Below, piece by piece: positions 33,601-46,293 of a stretch of 60,000 bases of DNA (positions within the stretch are counted from its first letter, which is position 1; every line of letters begins with the position of its first letter). Origin of the DNA: Strigamia acuminata (lineage: Eukaryota > Arthropoda > Chilopoda > Geophilomorpha > Linotaeniidae); contig OX442321.1 in the NCBI GenBank assembly GCA_949358305.1, positions 6,599,605-6,659,604 of the forward strand, in the 5' to 3' direction. The notes under the pieces are model-generated. The model did not search any database and was not told the origin of the DNA. It saw only the letters and a list, made by a program, of their open reading frames with translations. Both the position numbers and the translations under genes were made by a program.

Positions 33601-35964
33601 CCGAACTCAGACGAATTGGGACTAACGGTCGATGAAACTTGTCCACCTTGCAAAAAAACGACGAAAAGAGAGGTAATAAAAATAACGGCTCAAATTTTCG
33701 ACCCCTTAGGATTTGCCACACCATTCACCGTGACAGCGCGCATGTTTTTCCAGTCCCTGTGGCTCAGAAATTTGCCATGGGACGACGAATTGGAAGTCGA
33801 GTTGCGCACCGATTGGAAAAAATGGACCGACCAAATTCCCAGCCTGAGAAAAATTCGAATTCCACGATGGTTGGGATTGGACGAATTGGACCAGTGCGAA
33901 GTGCACATATTCTGCGACGCGAGTCCGAAGGCATACGGGGCCGTGGCATACATCCAGAACTCTAATGGTGAATTGATTGAAACTAATTTCATTTTATCAA
34001 AGTGTCGTGTAGCTCCTGTTAAGCTGCTCACTCTGCCACGTCTCGAACTTATGGGAGCCCTGATTGCTGTTCGTCTCGCCGATCAAATCAAAGAATTAGC
34101 GACGCCAGGCGAAATATTTTTTTGGACAGACTCGCAGATTTGTCTACATTGGATAAAAAACACATCCAAACGACCGCCAACCTTCGTGCATAATCGAGTG
34201 CTGGAGATAAGGGAGAAGTCAAAAATTGAAGAGTGGAGACACGTGCCGGGTGTGGAAAATCCTGCTGACCGCCTGACGAGAGGAATGGACGCGGAAGCGT
34301 TGATAACCGAACAACTTTGGTGGCAAGGACCAGACTGGCTACGTGGAAGTCGTCGTGATTGGCCAAACCTGCCGACAGAGCCAGTCGAAGAAGATGACGA
34401 AACGACTGAAATTCACATCGAAGCTGTGCAAACAGCAATAATTAATATTTTTCCGTTTGCCAGGTTTGGATCGCTTTCAAAGGCAATCCGAACGCTGGCA
34501 TGGATTTTCAGGTTCGCTGATAACGCAGGGAGACGACAAGAGGACGCCAGCCACCGAGGTCGAGGCCCATTGAAGGCAGCCGAGCTGAAACGTGCGAGAC
34601 TCAACTTAATTCGAGTTGCACAGGCAGAAATTTATGGCTGTGAGATGGACAGACTGAAGGACGGCAAACAAGTTCAGAGAGACTCCAAACTACGAGATTT
34701 GAATCCACGCCTGAACGAAATGGGGTTAATCGAATTGCAAAATCGACTGCATGAGTCACGAGACGTGCCCACTGCTACACAGCCTTTGATTTTACCTCCT
34801 AAACACGAACTTACAAATCTAATTTTGCGACATTCTCATTTACAGGTCCTCCATTGCGGGTTGACAGCCACGCTGTCTAAATTTCGAGAAGTTTACTGGA
34901 CGCCATCCGCAAGGAGGACCTTGAAATCGATGTTGGATCGATGCACCATTTGCAAAAAAATCAATGGTCGACTGATGCGAGAAGTGCCAGGCGCCCTCCC
35001 AGCCGACAGGACAACCAGATGCCAACCGTTCGCCGTCACCGGAGTCGACTTCGCAGGACCAGTGATAGTGAAAGGGCGAAAAACTAAATCTTACATTGCA
35101 GTTTTCACATGCGCGACCATCCGAGCCGTTCATTTGGAGTTGGTACCCTCGCTGGCAACAACAGACTTTTTGGGAGCGTTCGAACGATTCATTAGTCGCA
35201 GAGGGCTTCCGAAAATCATGTACAGTGACAACGGAACCACTTTCCACCGCGCGCACCTGGAGCTGGCCTCACTATTGAACCATACGAAGGACGAAACTTT
35301 CCAGAACTATTTGGCCCAAAAGGGAATCGAATGGAGGTTTATCGTCGAGAATGGACCTTGGTGGGGCGGCTTTTGGGAGAGGATGGTACAAACTGTGAAA
35401 AGGTGTTTGCGAAAAGCCATCGGATCCGCGCACCTGAATTTTTATCAACTCGGGACATTTCTGGCGCAAACCGAAGCCGTGATAAATCGTAGGCCGATTA
35501 CCTACGTCTACGACAATCCGGAGGAAATCGAACCGCTCACACCCGCACATTTTTTGACCGGCGTGATGCTGACTCACCTGCCTGATTCAGGAGCGACGGA
35601 GGATCACGAGCCAACGCAGAAAGAGTTTATTCGACAGTGGCGCTACCAACAGCGTGTGTTACTGTCATTTTGGACGCGTTGGTCTCGCGAGTACCTGACA
35701 GACCTAAAAATTCAGACGGGCAAGTCAAACACGCAGGAGCTTCAATTGAACGACCTCGTTATTGTGGAAGAGCCGTTTAAACCACGCCTAAAGTGGAAGA
35801 TGGGTCGAGTGGTCGAGGTCAGACGAGGTCGGGACGATAAAGTCCGATCATGTGAGTTGGTGCTCGCTAATGGAGAAAAATTGCGTAGGCCAATACAACG
35901 TCTTGTGCGCTTGGAGGTGGAGTCAAACAACTCCCTCCCCGCCGGCAGTGTGAAAATCGGATGA
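30673..35964 (+). CDS. BEL/Pao gag-pol polyprotein
   Basis: An intact frame of 1763 codons starts at ATG 30673, 55 bases after the LTR. In order: a coiled, alanine-rich N-terminus; the DUF1759-type gag region (from about residue 150, [15 protein letters not shown]); zinc knuckles near 376-392 and 405-440; a DUF1758-type aspartic protease with D-G-G at about 488; reverse transcriptase with YVDD at 906-909; RNase H with CDASPKA near 1080 and TDSQ near 1151; an integrase H2C2 zinc-binding domain near 1386-1425; an integrase core with D1459, D1519 and E1569; and the C-terminal DUF5641-like domain. No envelope gene is present. The stop lies 16 bases inside the 3' LTR, and the sequence just before that LTR is pyrimidine-rich, so the polypurine tract is probably the GGAGGTGGAG at 35913-35922. 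Confidence 0.95.
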   Translation: MVRVFELKNRAFRAAIMVTETLLATITAALTGRAAIPQATIELWMQQLEQKQKRAQTTFDATLDQAKSDQEIDATVQTLDALEDRLAAARAELARYIQTYFPPVPPQNLRTDADAPPATNIDALAAAITAAVSAATPRVTPTNGQPFIKRKPLEIPKFDGRKPEEWGGFWKTFSIQVGDDEQLDATHKLLHLRTHLMGDALDDIKALEITAGNYNIAITRLQKKYGDKIVLENKYLSNLINLPLVNSDRDRMGLQKLHRHVEINIENLANIEVPLAEIQRTIFPVLSSAIPRNVIMEYDKDCDGERSVTRLMDWLSSYIAKHAKYDMMKTQTKPDAATNKSSSTDNAHNNKGKFKRKEKEPRSGSASQLSVIIIKCQFCDSTEHNRKRCPLSMEERRKKLQKKGICLRCLGKAPHKTEECRTRMKCYSCEGAHHTHVCDTPKSTEVVEGVTHSNSVVTTCPPKSEFLMVQMVKMAGPKLSTLGVCYIDGGAQRTFIRAELVKKLNLRILGTETINLAVFGQEPRSEVRNRVELVLSPANSKSPAVTIEAIEAAHVTSTPGEQPNAQLKAELHRRKIEVACKQVVLHSKEVDLLIGVDHYWRVMTGLTEYLEENLIAVKTKFGWTLHGQTTNGTRVIAAPVRINKITLAPSTDDLLRRMWELEPIGVRHESVENNDDTETLQKFEKTIKWTGSKYSVELPWIVDTNELDDNYRGAEQRIMSLIRRFRKQPNLYLEYKKVIDEQLKMGIVEEIPNQTSTGPVYYMPHSPVIKEERVTTKLRVVFDASSHRKGHLSLNDCLSKGINFLPSLTIILLGFRLGRVAMMGDIKKAFHMIEIALKDRDATRFFWIDECWDGIGKALLKVLRQTRVLFGATPSPFLLSATIRHHLRKYEKKYPETVKLLLKCLYVDDFISSLKTTAQALVTFRQSNLIFTEAGMELAKWQTNSPELRAKFREECPSDTLLASDEDTKVLGIKWNPNSDELGLTVDETCPPCKKTTKREVIKITAQIFDPLGFATPFTVTARMFFQSLWLRNLPWDDELEVELRTDWKKWTDQIPSLRKIRIPRWLGLDELDQCEVHIFCDASPKAYGAVAYIQNSNGELIETNFILSKCRVAPVKLLTLPRLELMGALIAVRLADQIKELATPGEIFFWTDSQICLHWIKNTSKRPPTFVHNRVLEIREKSKIEEWRHVPGVENPADRLTRGMDAEALITEQLWWQGPDWLRGSRRDWPNLPTEPVEEDDETTEIHIEAVQTAIINIFPFARFGSLSKAIRTLAWIFRFADNAGRRQEDASHRGRGPLKAAELKRARLNLIRVAQAEIYGCEMDRLKDGKQVQRDSKLRDLNPRLNEMGLIELQNRLHESRDVPTATQPLILPPKHELTNLILRHSHLQVLHCGLTATLSKFREVYWTPSARRTLKSMLDRCTICKKINGRLMREVPGALPADRTTRCQPFAVTGVDFAGPVIVKGRKTKSYIAVFTCATIRAVHLELVPSLATTDFLGAFERFISRRGLPKIMYSDNGTTFHRAHLELASLLNHTKDETFQNYLAQKGIEWRFIVENGPWWGGFWERMVQTVKRCLRKAIGSAHLNFYQLGTFLAQTEAVINRRPITYVYDNPEEIEPLTPAHFLTGVMLTHLPDSGATEDHEPTQKEFIRQWRYQQRVLLSFWTRWSREYLTDLKIQTGKSNTQELQLNDLVIVEEPFKPRLKWKMGRVVEVRRGRDDKVRSCELVLANGEKLRRPIQRLVRLEVESNNSLPAGSVKIG

Positions 35965-36522
35965 TTTTACGTGTAAAGTGAATTATGGTTCGATTATTGT
36001 GTCATATTTGTATTTCCAATTTTCATTACATTGCTATTTGTATTTCCATTTTTTACTTGATTTGTTGTTTCATTTTATATTGGTGATTGGATATTTCTAA
36101 TTAATTGACTGAATTTGATATTGATATATTTCACATTTATACCTTTTAAATATTACATTTCTTGTTGTAGATTTATGTTGATGTTTTATTTCGAGTGTGG
36201 TGACCTGTTTCAAATTCAACTGATGTTTTACCCCCACGTTAATCCCTTAATTGGTGGGGTTTTTCCTAACGTGCAAGCACCGTTTTCATTGGTGCTCTGA
36301 ACACGTCATCCACATTCCTCTACCTTTCCTTTTGTGTTTAAAATAAGAATAAAAACCAGTGTACTTTTTTTACCTCTAAAAGTGTAGTCGTGTCAGTTCT
36401 TCTCTCCAACGCCATCTTGAATTTTATCCAACATTTTCAAGTTACCAGACCATTTGTAACCAAGGACTTTGGAATTTGTTTGCTAGGTTTGAAATCAACT
36501 TTAAACTATTTCAAATTTAACA
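35949..36522 (+). repeat. BEL/Pao 3' LTR
   Basis: Partner of 30044-30617 at offset 5905. It overlaps the last codons of gag-pol. Confidence 0.95.
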
Positions 36523-36707
36523 TATGGAATAGATTTCTTGATTAATTTCTGATTCACGTAAATTTCAGACGTAAACTATCGATCACCTAAAGAGGTATTA
36601 ATGCAGAAGTGCAAAATAAATCTCTTTAAAAAATTCAATTCAACATAATCGTACACATCAACAATTACTTTGAATCCGATCTTGTATTAATTAATAACTT
36701 TGAGGTT
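36523..36707 (+). other. Displaced 3' flank of IR-D
   Basis: AT-rich sequence continuing the receptor locus beyond the BEL/Pao insertion. It contains a possible poly(A) signal AATAAA near 36616. It ends abruptly at the satellite boundary. Confidence 0.5.
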
Positions 36708-37164
36708 TTAACCTTGGGGTATGTGTGCGGATTTTGTCGGGGGCGAAAGGGTCCCGCTTTTTAACATTACGGCGGCCTATACGTTGTTTCGTTGATCGCG
36801 ACTGTGATGCGGAATTTGCGGATGTTGTTTTGGCCGAGTAGTTCGTGCGACCGAGCGCGTTTTGTTCGTTGCTTTTCGGTGTTCGGTGGGTTTTGTGACC
36901 GGTCAAGGGTTTCGCTAAAACGTGGTTTTTGTGACGGGAGGGAGGGGGGATCGGTTCATGTGCTCCGAACGCGCCGCGACGCGCCGTGACTTGGGCCAAA
37001 AACGACCCGGTCGGAAACCGGGTCCCGGGCTTCGTCGAGGCGTGGTTTTTGAGAACGGGGGGAGGGGGGGATCGGGTCGCGTGCTCCGAAAGCGCCGCGA
37101 CGCGCCGTGACTTGGGCCAAAAACGACCCGGTCGGAAACCGGGTCCCGGGCTTCGTCGAGGCGT

Positions 37165-37650
37165 GGTCCCGATCGGGACAAACTCTTCCGGAAAATGTCC
37201 GGTGGAATGTTGAGAGTGTCGATGGACGACGTTCGAGTTTATATCGTAAGTAAGTAAGTATCTGACAAAACTTGCACAGAATTTTGTCAACATTTGATAA
37301 ATTTCCACAGAATTTAACGTTGTTTTGCTAAAACCTGCGGAAACGTGTCTAGTCGGGCAGAAACGTCTCGTAAAATGTTGCTGAAATTCCGTGGAAATTT
37401 GTCAAAAATTGACAAAAGTTGGTGACCGACCCACATCGCGTTGCGGCGCGGTCGGAGCACGCGACCCGATCCCCCCCCCCCCCCCCTCCCCCCGTCCCCA
37501 AAAAACCACGCCTCGAGGAACCCCGAGGTTCGGTTTCCGACCGGGTCGCCTCTTGATCCGACTCGGGGCGCGTCACGGCGCGGTCGGAGGACGGCCCTCG
37601 CCCCCAAAAACCACACTCCGGGTCACGTGGTCTCGCACTCGACTTTTTCA
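37165..37650 (+). repeat. Left inverted arm of the mega-unit
   Basis: This stretch (from GACAAACTCTTCCGGAAAAT to TCTCGCACTCGACTTTTT) has an inverted, diverged partner at about 50790-51590, and a direct copy at 52162-52647. It includes a poly-C tract near 37470-37497. Confidence 0.75.
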
Positions 37651-37669
37651 GTTTTCCCGTTTTCGGCCC

Positions 37670-38450
37670 GTTACGGCCAAGGACCGTAACGGGTCGAAAA
37701 CGGGCCGCAACGGGTCGAAAACGGCCGCAACGGGTCGAAAACGGCCCGCACGGGCCGTTAACGGGCCGCCGACGGTCCCGTCACAATCCCGTAACGGCTC
37801 GCACGGGCCGTTAACGGGCCGCCGACGGTCCCGTCACGATCCCGTAACGGCTCGCACGGGCCGTTAACGGGCCGCCGACGGTTCCGTAACTATCCCGTAA
37901 CGGCCCGCACGGGCCGTTAACGGGCCGCCGACGATCCCGTCACGACCCCGTAACGGCCCGTACGACCTCATGCGGGCCGTTAACGGGCCGTTAACGGGCC
38001 GTTAACGGCCCGTTAACGGCGTAAAACCAAAAACAGGATTCGAGATTAATGTCTATGAATGTTGTACGCGTTTTCATGTACGTGTTGTCGGTTGTTGATT
38101 TTTTCGATTTACACCGTCACGGCCCGTTAACGGCCCGTTAACGGCCCGTTAACGGCCCGTTACGATCCCGTAACGGCCCGCACGGGCCGTTAACGGGCCG
38201 CCGACGGTCCCGTCACGATCCCGTAACGGCCCGCACGGGCCGTTAACGGGCCGCCGACGGTCCCGTCACGGTCCCGTAACGGCTCGCACGGGCCGTTAAC
38301 GGGCCGCCGACGGTCCCGTCACGGTCCCGTAACGGCCTTCGTTCCCGGACTTCGGCTCGCCGACGGCCCGTGCGACCTCATGCGGGCCGCTAACGGGCCG
38401 TCAACGGGCCGTTAACGGCCCGTTTTCGACCCGCTACGGCCCGTCACGGC
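37670..38450. repeat. 53-bp palindromic repeat array (type locus)
   Basis: The 53-bp unit contains GGGCCGTTAACGGGCC, CCGACGGTCCCGTCAC, GATCCCGTAACGGC and TCGCAC. Within it and around the 92-bp block the 11-bp word GGGCCGTTAAC repeats head to tail and then flips to its complement, so each CCGTTAACGG is a perfect palindrome with a HpaI site. Further arrays of the same family are at about 40300-41150, 42990-43860, 46710-47420, 48800-50770, 52680-53450 and 57320-60000. Confidence 0.95.
38021..38112. repeat. Conserved 92-bp AT-richer block (15 copies)
   Basis: Begins GTAAAACCAAAAACAGG and ends GATTTTTTCGATTTAC. The ends are imperfect inverted repeats (GTAAA.C.AAAAA). Core: GTTGTACGCGTTTTCA. Other copies: 40654-40745, 43311-43402, 47034-47125, 49201-49292, 49558-49649, 50033-50124, 50454-50545, 53018-53109, 57660-57751, 58017-58108, 58492-58583, 58849-58940, 59324-59415 and 59681-59772. 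Sequence and length are nearly fixed, always between GTTAACGG palindromes. Confidence 0.95.
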
Positions 38451-38467
38451 CTGTTGGCCGTGCGACC

Positions 38468-40250
38468 CGTGACTCGGAGTGTGGTTTTTGGGGACGAGGG
38501 CCGTCCTCCGGCCGCGCCGCGACGCGCCGCGGGTCGGACAAGAAACGACCCGGTCGGAAACCGAACCTCAGTGTCCAATCGGGCAGAAATTGTGCGAAAG
38601 TTTAACCAAAAATGGCCAAAAGTCGGTGCAAGTTTTGCACGCAACAAACGTCCGATGTGACAGTGCCCATGCGGGTTGGACGTGCATGTGGGCGCGTGTG
38701 GGCGCTCGATTTACCGGCCCGTTGGACGAGTTAAACCAAAATTTCCCAATATCTTGCATAAATTTAAAGAAGATTTGACAGATTTCCAGATTTTAAGCGA
38801 TGTTTTACATAAGTCCGTCCCATTGCTGAAATTCCGTGAAAATTTGTCAAAAATTGACAAAAGTCTGTGCAAATTTAGTCAGAAATAGGAAACAAAAAAT
38901 TTAAAATTCGTCCAACGCGCCAGTAAATCGAGCGCGCCCATGGACAGTGCGCCGGCGGGAGCCCCGGCCGTCCTCTCTCTCTCTCTCTCTCGGCCGCCAA
39001 GGCTCGCCCCTCCGCCCGTCGGCGGGAGCCCCGACCGTCCCCCCTCTCTCTTTCGGCCGCCAAAGGATCGCCCCTCCGCTCGTCACAGATTTTTGTCAAT
39101 ATTTGATGAATTTCAACAGATTTTCAGCAATATTTTACAGGACATTTCTGCTCTTTTGGATACATTTTCAAAGGTTTTATTGCTAAAATTCTGGGGAAAT
39201 TTATCAAATATTGACAAAAAATCGATGCAAGTTTTGTCAGAAATTGATAAAATCTTCTTAAACTCGTCCAACGCGCCGGCGAGTGCACATGCGGGGACAG
39301 TGGGCACGTCCAGCCCGCGTGCACACTGTCAGATCGGGCGGTTTCGGGCACAGTTTGATCCGGGCAAATATCTAGCAAAACTTGCACCGATTTTTTGTCA
39401 ATTTTAGACAAATTTCAGCGATATTTTACGAGACATTTCTGCTCGATTGGACACATTTCCAGGGGTTTTTTGTAAAACATTGATAAAATTCCGTGGAAAT
39501 TTATCAAATATTGGCAAAATTCGGTGCTAATTTTGTCAAAAATTAGGAAAAAAAAATTTTCAAAACTTGTCCAACGTGCCGGTAAATCGAGCGCCCACAT
39601 GCCTAGATAGTGCACGCCCAACCCGCCAAGGCTCGCCCCTCCGCCCGTTGGCGGGAGCCCCGGCCGTCCCCTCTCTCTCTCTTTCTCTCTCTCTCTCGGG
39701 CGCCCGGAGCTCGCCCCTCCGCCCGTCACCGACTTTTGACACAATTTTTGATGAAATTCAACGGAATTTTAGCAACGTTTTACAAAAAACCTGTGGAAAT
39801 GTGTCCAACCGGGCAGAAATGTGTCGTAAAATGTTGCCGAAATTCTGTGAAAATTTGTCACAAATTGCCAAAAGTCGGTGCAAGTATTGCTAGATTTGGG
39901 CGCATCAAACTGTGCCGAGATCTGACAGTGTCCACGCGGTTTTGAAGCGCCCACTGTCGACGCACGTGGGCGCTCAATTTACCGGCGCGTTGGACGAGTT
40001 TTGAAAAAAGTTTTTTCCTAATTTCTGACAAAACTTGCACCGAATTTTGTCAATATGTGATAAATTTCCATGGATTTTAAGCAATGTTTTACAGAAGTCC
40101 GTCCCATCGGGCAGAAACGTCTCGTAAAATGTCGCTGAAATTCCGTGAAAATCTGTCAAAAATTGACAAAAGTTGGTGACCGACCCGCGGCGCGTCACGG
40201 CGCGGTCGGAGGACGGCCCTCGTCCCCAAAAACCACACTCCGGGTCACGT
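38468..40250. repeat. 1.8-kb module with inverted ends
   Basis: The left end (GTGACTCGGAGTGTGGTTTT, CGTCCTCC) is complementary to the right end (GGACGG, AAAACCACACTCCGGGTCAC) over about 70 bp. Inside are about five diverged monomers of about 320 bp. Each combines an AT-rich part (words such as AAATTGACAAAAGT) with a GC-rich part holding GCGGGAGCCCCG and (CT)n tracts. Open frames rich in SLSL or ERER come from the (CT)n. Similar modules follow at about 41150-42940, 43860-46660 and 53465-57270. Confidence 0.8.
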
Positions 40251-43200
40251 GGTCTCGCACTCGACTTTTTCAGTTTTCCCGTTTTCGGCCCGTTACGGCC
40301 AAGGACCGTAACGGGTCGAAAACGGGCCGCAACGGGTCGAAAACGGCCGCAACGGGTCGAAAACGGCCCGCACGGGCCGTTAACGGGCCGCCGACGGTCC
40401 CGTCACAATCCCGTAACGGCTCGCACGGGCCGTTAACGGGCCGCCGACGGTCCCGTCACGATCCCGTAACGGCTCGCACGGGCCGTTAACGGGCCGCCGA
40501 CGGTTCCGTAACTATCCCGTAACGGCCCGCACGGGCCGTTAACGGGCCGCCGACGGTCCCGTCACGACCCCGTAACGGCCCGTACGACCTCATGCGGGCC
40601 GTTAACGGGCCGTTAACGGGCCGTTAACGGGCCGTTAACGGCCCGTTAACGGCGTAAAACCAAAAACAGGATTCGAGATTAATGTCTATGAATGTTGTAC
40701 GCGTTTTCATGTACGTGTTGTCGGTTGTTGATTTTTTCGATTTACACCGTCACGGCCCGTTAACGGCCCGTTAACGGCCCGTTAACGGCCCGTCAACGGC
40801 CCGCATGGGGTCGCACGGGCCGTTAACGGGCCGCCGACGGTCCCGTCACGATCCCGTAACGGCCCGCACGGGCCGTTAACGGGCCGCCGACGGTCCCGTC
40901 ACGATTCCGTAACGGCTCGCACGGGCCGTTAACGGGCCGCCGACGGTCCCGTCACGATCCCGTAACGGCTCGCACGGGCCGTTAACGGGCCGCCGACGGT
41001 CCCGTCACGGTCCCGTAACGGCCTTCGTTCCCGGACTTCGGCTCGCCGACGGCCCGTGCGACCTCATGCGGGCCGCTAACGGGCCGTCAACGGGCCGTTA
41101 ACGGCCCGTTTTCGACCCGCTACGGCCCGTCACGGCCTGTTGGCCGTGCGACCCGTGACTCGGAGTGTGGTTTTTGGGGACGAGGGCCGTCCTCCGGCCG
41201 CGCCGCGACGCGCCGCGGGTCGGACAAGAAACGACCCGGTCGGAAACCGAACCTCAGTGTCCAATCGGGCAGAAATTGTGCGGAAGTTTAACCAAAAATG
41301 GCCAAAAGTCGGTGCAAGTTTTGCACGCAACAAACGTCCGATGTGACAGTGCCCATGCGGGTTGGACGTGCATGTGGGCGCGTGTGGGCGCTCGATTTAC
41401 CGGCCCGTTGGACGAGTTAAACCAAAATTTCCCAATATCTTGCATAAATTTAAAGAAGATTTGACAGATTTCCAGATTTTAAGCGATGTTTTACATAAGT
41501 CCGTCCCATTGCTGAAATTCCGTGAAAATTTGTCAAAAATTGACAAAAGTCTGTGCAAATTTTGTCAGAAATAGGAAACAAAAAATTTAAAATTCGTCCA
41601 ACGCGCCAGTAAATCGAGCGCGCCCATGCGTGGACAGTGCGCCGGCGGGAGCCCCGGCCGTCCTCTCTCTCTCTCTCTCTCGGCCGCCAAGGCTCGCCCC
41701 TCCGCCCGTCGGCGGGAGCCCCGACCGTCCCCCCTCTCTCTTTCGGCCGCCAAAGGATCGCCCCTCCGCTCGTCACAGATTTTTGTCAATATTTGATGAA
41801 TTTCAACAGATTTTCAGCAATATTTTACAGGACATTTCTGCTCTTTTGGATACATTTTCAAAGGTTTTATTGCTAAAATTCTGGGGAAATTTATCAAAAA
41901 TTGACAAAAAATCGATGCAAGTTTTGTCAGAAACTGATAAAATCTTCTTAAACTCGTCCAACGCGCCGGCGAGTGCACATGCGGGGACAGTGGGCACGTC
42001 CAGCCCGCGTGCACACTGTCAGATCGGGCGGTTTCGGGCACAGTTTGATCCGGGCAAATATCTAGCAAAACTTGCACCGATTTTTTGTCAATTTTAGACA
42101 AATTTCAGCGATATTTTACGAGACATTTCTGCTCGATTGGACACATTTCCAGGGGTTTTTTGTAAAACATTGATAAAATTCCGTGGAAATTTATCAAATA
42201 TTGGCAAAATTCGGTGCTAATTTTGTCAAAAATTAGGAAAAAAAAATTTTCAAAACTTGTCCAACGTGCCGGTAAATCGAGCGCCCACATGCCTAGATAG
42301 TGCACGCCCAACCCGCCAAGGCTCGCCCCTCCGCCCGTTGGCGGGAGCCCCGGCCGTCCCCTCTCTCTCTCTTTCTCTCTCTCTCTCGGGCGCCCGGAGC
42401 TCGCCCCTCCGCCCGTCACCGACTTTTGACACAATTTTTGATGAAATTCAACGGAATTTTAGCAACGTTTTACAAAAAACCTGTGGAAATGTGTCCAACC
42501 GGGCAGAAATGTGTCGTAAAATGTTGCCGAAATTCTGTGAAAATTTGTCACAAATTGCCAAAAGTCGGTGCAAGTATTGCTAGATTTGGGCGCATCAAAC
42601 TGTGCCGAGATCTGACAGTGTCCACGCGGTTTTGAAGCGCCCACTGTCGACGCACGTGGGCGCTCAATTTACCGGCGCGTTGGACGAGTTTTGAAAAAAG
42701 TTTTTTCCTAATTTCTGACAAAACTTGCACCGAATTTTGTCAATATGTGATAAATTTCCATGGATTTTAAGCAATGTTTTACAGAAGTCCGTCCCATCGG
42801 GCAGAAACGTCTCGTAAAATGTCGCTGAAATTCCGTGAAAATCTGTCAAAAATTGACAAAAGTTGGTGACCGACCCGCGGCGCGTCACGGCGCGGTCGGA
42901 GGACGGCCCTCGTCCCCAAAAACCACACTCCGGGTCACGTGGTCTCGCACTCGACTTTTTCAGTTTTCCCGTTTTCGGCCCGTTACGGCCAAGGACCGTA
43001 ACGGGTCGAAAACGGGCCGCAACGGGTCGAAAACGGCCGCAACGGGTCGAAAACGGCCCGCACGGGCCGTTAACGGGCCGCCGACGGTCCCGTCACAATC
43101 CCGTAACGGCTCGCACGGGCCGTTAACGGGCCGCCGACGGTCCCGTCACGATCCCGTAACGGCTCGCACGGGCCGTTAACGGGCCGCCGACGGTTCCGTA

Positions 43201-44263
43201 ACTATCCCGTAACGGCCCGCACGGGCCGTTAACGGGCCGCCGACGGTCCCGTCACGACCCCGTAACGGCCCGTACGACCTCATGCGGGCCGTTAACGGCC
43301 CGTTAACGGCGTAAAACCAAAAACAGGATTCGAGATTAATGTCTATGAATGTTGTACGCGTTTTCATGTACGTGTTGTCGGTTGTTGATTTTTTCGATTT
43401 ACAGCGTCACGGCCCGTTAACGGCCCGTTAACGGCCCGTTAACGGCCCGTCAACGGCCCGCATGGGTCGCACGGGCCGTTAACGGGCCGCCGACGGTCCC
43501 GTCACGATCCGTAACGGCCCGCACGGGCCGTTAACGGGCCGCCGACGGTCCCGTCACGATTCCGTAACGGCTCGCACGGGCCGTTAACGGGCCGCCGACG
43601 GTCCCGTCACGATCCCGTAACGGCTCGCACGGGCCGTTAACGGGCCGCCGACGGTCCCGTCACGATCCCGTAACGGCTCGCACGGGCCGTTAACGGGCCG
43701 CCGACGGTCCCGTCACGGTCCCGTAACGGCCTTCGTTCCCGGACTTCGGCTCGCCGACGGCCCGTGCGACCTCATGCGGGCCGCTAACGGGCCGTCAACG
43801 GGCCGTTAACGGCCCGTTTTCGACCCGCTACGGCCCGTCACGGCCTGTTGGCCGTGCGACCCGTGACTCGGAGTGTGGTTTTTGGGGACGAGGGCCGTCC
43901 TCCGGCCGCGCCGCGACGCGCCGCGGGTCGGACAAGAAACGACCCGGTCGGAAACCGAACCTCAGTGTCCAATCGGGCAGAAATTGTGCGGAAGTTTAAC
44001 CAAAAATGGCCAAAAGTCGGTGCAAGTTTTGCACGCAACAAACGTCCGATGTGACAGTGCCCATGCGGGTTGGACGTGCATGTGGGCGCGTGTGGGCGCT
44101 CGATTTACCGGCCCGTTGGACGAGTTAAACCAAAATTTCCCAATATCTTGCATAAATTTAAAGAAGATTTGACAGATTTCCAGATTTTAAGCGATGTTTT
44201 ACATAAGTCCGTCCCATTGCTGAAATTCCGTGAAAATTTGTCAAAAATTGACAAAAGTCTGTG

Positions 44264-46293
44264 CAAATTTTGTCAGAAATAGGAAACAAAAAATTTAAAA
44301 TTCGTCCAACGCGCCAGTAAATCGAGCGCGCCCATGCGTGGACAGTGCGCCGGCGGGAGCCCCGGCCGTCCTCTCTCTCTCTCTCTCTCGGCCGCCAAGG
44401 CTCGCCCCTCCGCCCGTCGGCGGGAGCCCCGACCGTCCCCCCTCTCTCTTTCGGCCGCCAAAGGATCGCCCCTCCGCTCGTCACAGATTTTTGTCAATAT
44501 TTGATGAATTTCAACAGATTTTCAGCAATATTTTACAGGACATTTCTGCTCTTTTGGATACATTTTCAAAGGTTTTATTGCTAAAATTCTGGGGAAATTT
44601 ATCAAAAATTGACAAAAAATCGATGCAAGTTTTGTCAGAAACTGATAAAATCTTCTTAAACTCGTCCAACGCGCCGGCGAGTGCACATGCGGGGACAGTG
44701 GGCACGTCCAGCCCGCGTGCACACTGTCAGATCGGGCGGTTTCGGGCACAGTTTGATCCGGGCAAATATCTAGCAAAACTTGCACCGATTTTTTGTCAAT
44801 TTTAGACAAATTTCAGCGATATTTTACGAGACATTTCTGCTCGATTGGACACATTTCCAGGGGTTTTTTGTAAAACATTGATAAAATTCCGTGGAAATTT
44901 ATCAAATATTGGCAAAATTCGGTGCTAATTTTGTCAAAAATTAGGAAAAAAAAATTTTCAAAACTTGTCCAACGTGCCGGTAAATCGAGCGCCCACATGC
45001 CTAGATAGTGCACGCCCAACCCGCCAAGGCTCGCCCCTCCGCCCGTTGGCGGGAGCCCCGGCCGTCCCCTCTCTCTCTCTTTCTCTCTCTCTCTCGGGCG
45101 CCCGGAGCTCGCCCCTCCGCCCGTCACCGACTTTTGACACAATTTTTGATGAAATTCAACGGAATTTTAGCAACGTTTTACAAAAAACCTGTGGAAATGT
45201 GTCCAACCGGGCAGAAATGTGTCGTAAAATGTTGCCGAAATTCTGTGAAAATTTGTCACAAATTGCCAAAAGTCGGTGCAAATTTTGTCAGAAATAGGAA
45301 ACAAAAAATTTAAAATTCGTCCAACGCGCCAGTAAATCGAGCGCGCCCATGCGTGGACAGTGCGCCGGCGGGAGCCCCGGCCGTCCTCTCTCTCTCTCTC
45401 TCTCGGCCGCCAAGGCTCGCCCCTCCGCCCGTCGGCGGGAGCCCCGACCGTCCCCCCTCTCTCTTTCGGCCGCCAAAGGATCGCCCCTCCGCTCGTCACA
45501 GATTTTTGTCAATATTTGATGAATTTCAACAGATTTTCAGCAATATTTTACAGGACATTTCTGCTCTTTTGGATACATTTTCAAAGGTTTTATTGCTAAA
45601 ATTCTGGGGAAATTTATCAAATATTGACAAAAAATCGATGCAAGTTTTGTCAGAAATTGATAAAATCTTCTTAAACTCGTCCAACGCGCCGGCGAGTGCA
45701 CATGCGGGGACAGTGGGCACGTCCAGCCCGCGTGCACACTGTCAGATCGGGCGGTTTCGGGCACAGTTTGATCCGGGCAAATATCTAGCAAAACTTGCAC
45801 CGATTTTTTGTCAATTTTAGACAAATTTCAGCGATATTTTACGAGACATTTCTGCTCGATTGGACACATTTCCAGGGGTTTTTTGTAAAACATTGATAAA
45901 ATTCCGTGGAAATTTATCAAATATTGGCAAAATTCGGTGCTAATTTTGTCAAAAATTAGGAAAAAAAAATTTTCAAAACTTGTCCAACGTGCCGGTAAAT
46001 CGAGCGCCCACATGCCTAGATAGTGCACGCCCAACCCGCCAAGGCTCGCCCCTCCGCCCGTTGGCGGGAGCCCCGGCCGTCCCCTCTCTCTCTCTTTCTC
46101 TCTCTCTCTCGGGCGCCCGGAGCTCGCCCCTCCGCCCGTCACCGACTTTTGACACAATTTTTGATGAAATTCAACGGAATTTTAGCAACGTTTTACAAAA
46201 AACCTGTGGAAATGTGTCCAACCGGGCAGAAATGTGTCGTAAAATGTTGCCGAAATTCTGTGAAAATTTGTCACAAATTGCCAAAAGTCGGTG
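44264..46293. repeat. 1015-bp unit in tandem duplicate
   Basis: Units 44264-45278 and 45279-46293 are direct repeats. The same unit is single near 38865 and near 41555. Confidence 0.9.

Larger units (their letters stand above)
30044..36522 (+). mobile_element. Complete BEL/Pao LTR retrotransposon
   Basis: A 6,479-bp element: LTRs 30044-30617 and 35949-36522 (574 bp each, no difference noticed), primer site at 30619 and one intact ORF. A perfect target duplication TATGG flanks it (30039-30043 and 36523-36527). All features indicate a very young insertion. It lies directly behind the IR-D stop codon in the same orientation, so the IR-D 3' untranslated region is displaced to 36523 onward. Confidence 0.95.

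Noticed and set aside
36708-36720. Telomere-type repeat at the TTAACC boundary
   Set aside because: Only one TTAACC occurs, with no tandem TTAGG or TTAGGG-like array near it.
36691-37308. Minus-strand ORF of 205 codons, also present as 235 codons at 51598-52305
   Set aside because: The two copies end in unrelated C-termini because the ORF runs past the repeat boundary. It contains an internal duplicated repeat and no known domain.
38940-39407. Open frames of 60-155 codons repeated throughout the satellite (serine-leucine or glutamate-arginine rich)
   Set aside because: They come from (CT)n tracts and GC-rich palindromes, overlap on both strands in several frames, and recur only because the DNA repeats.
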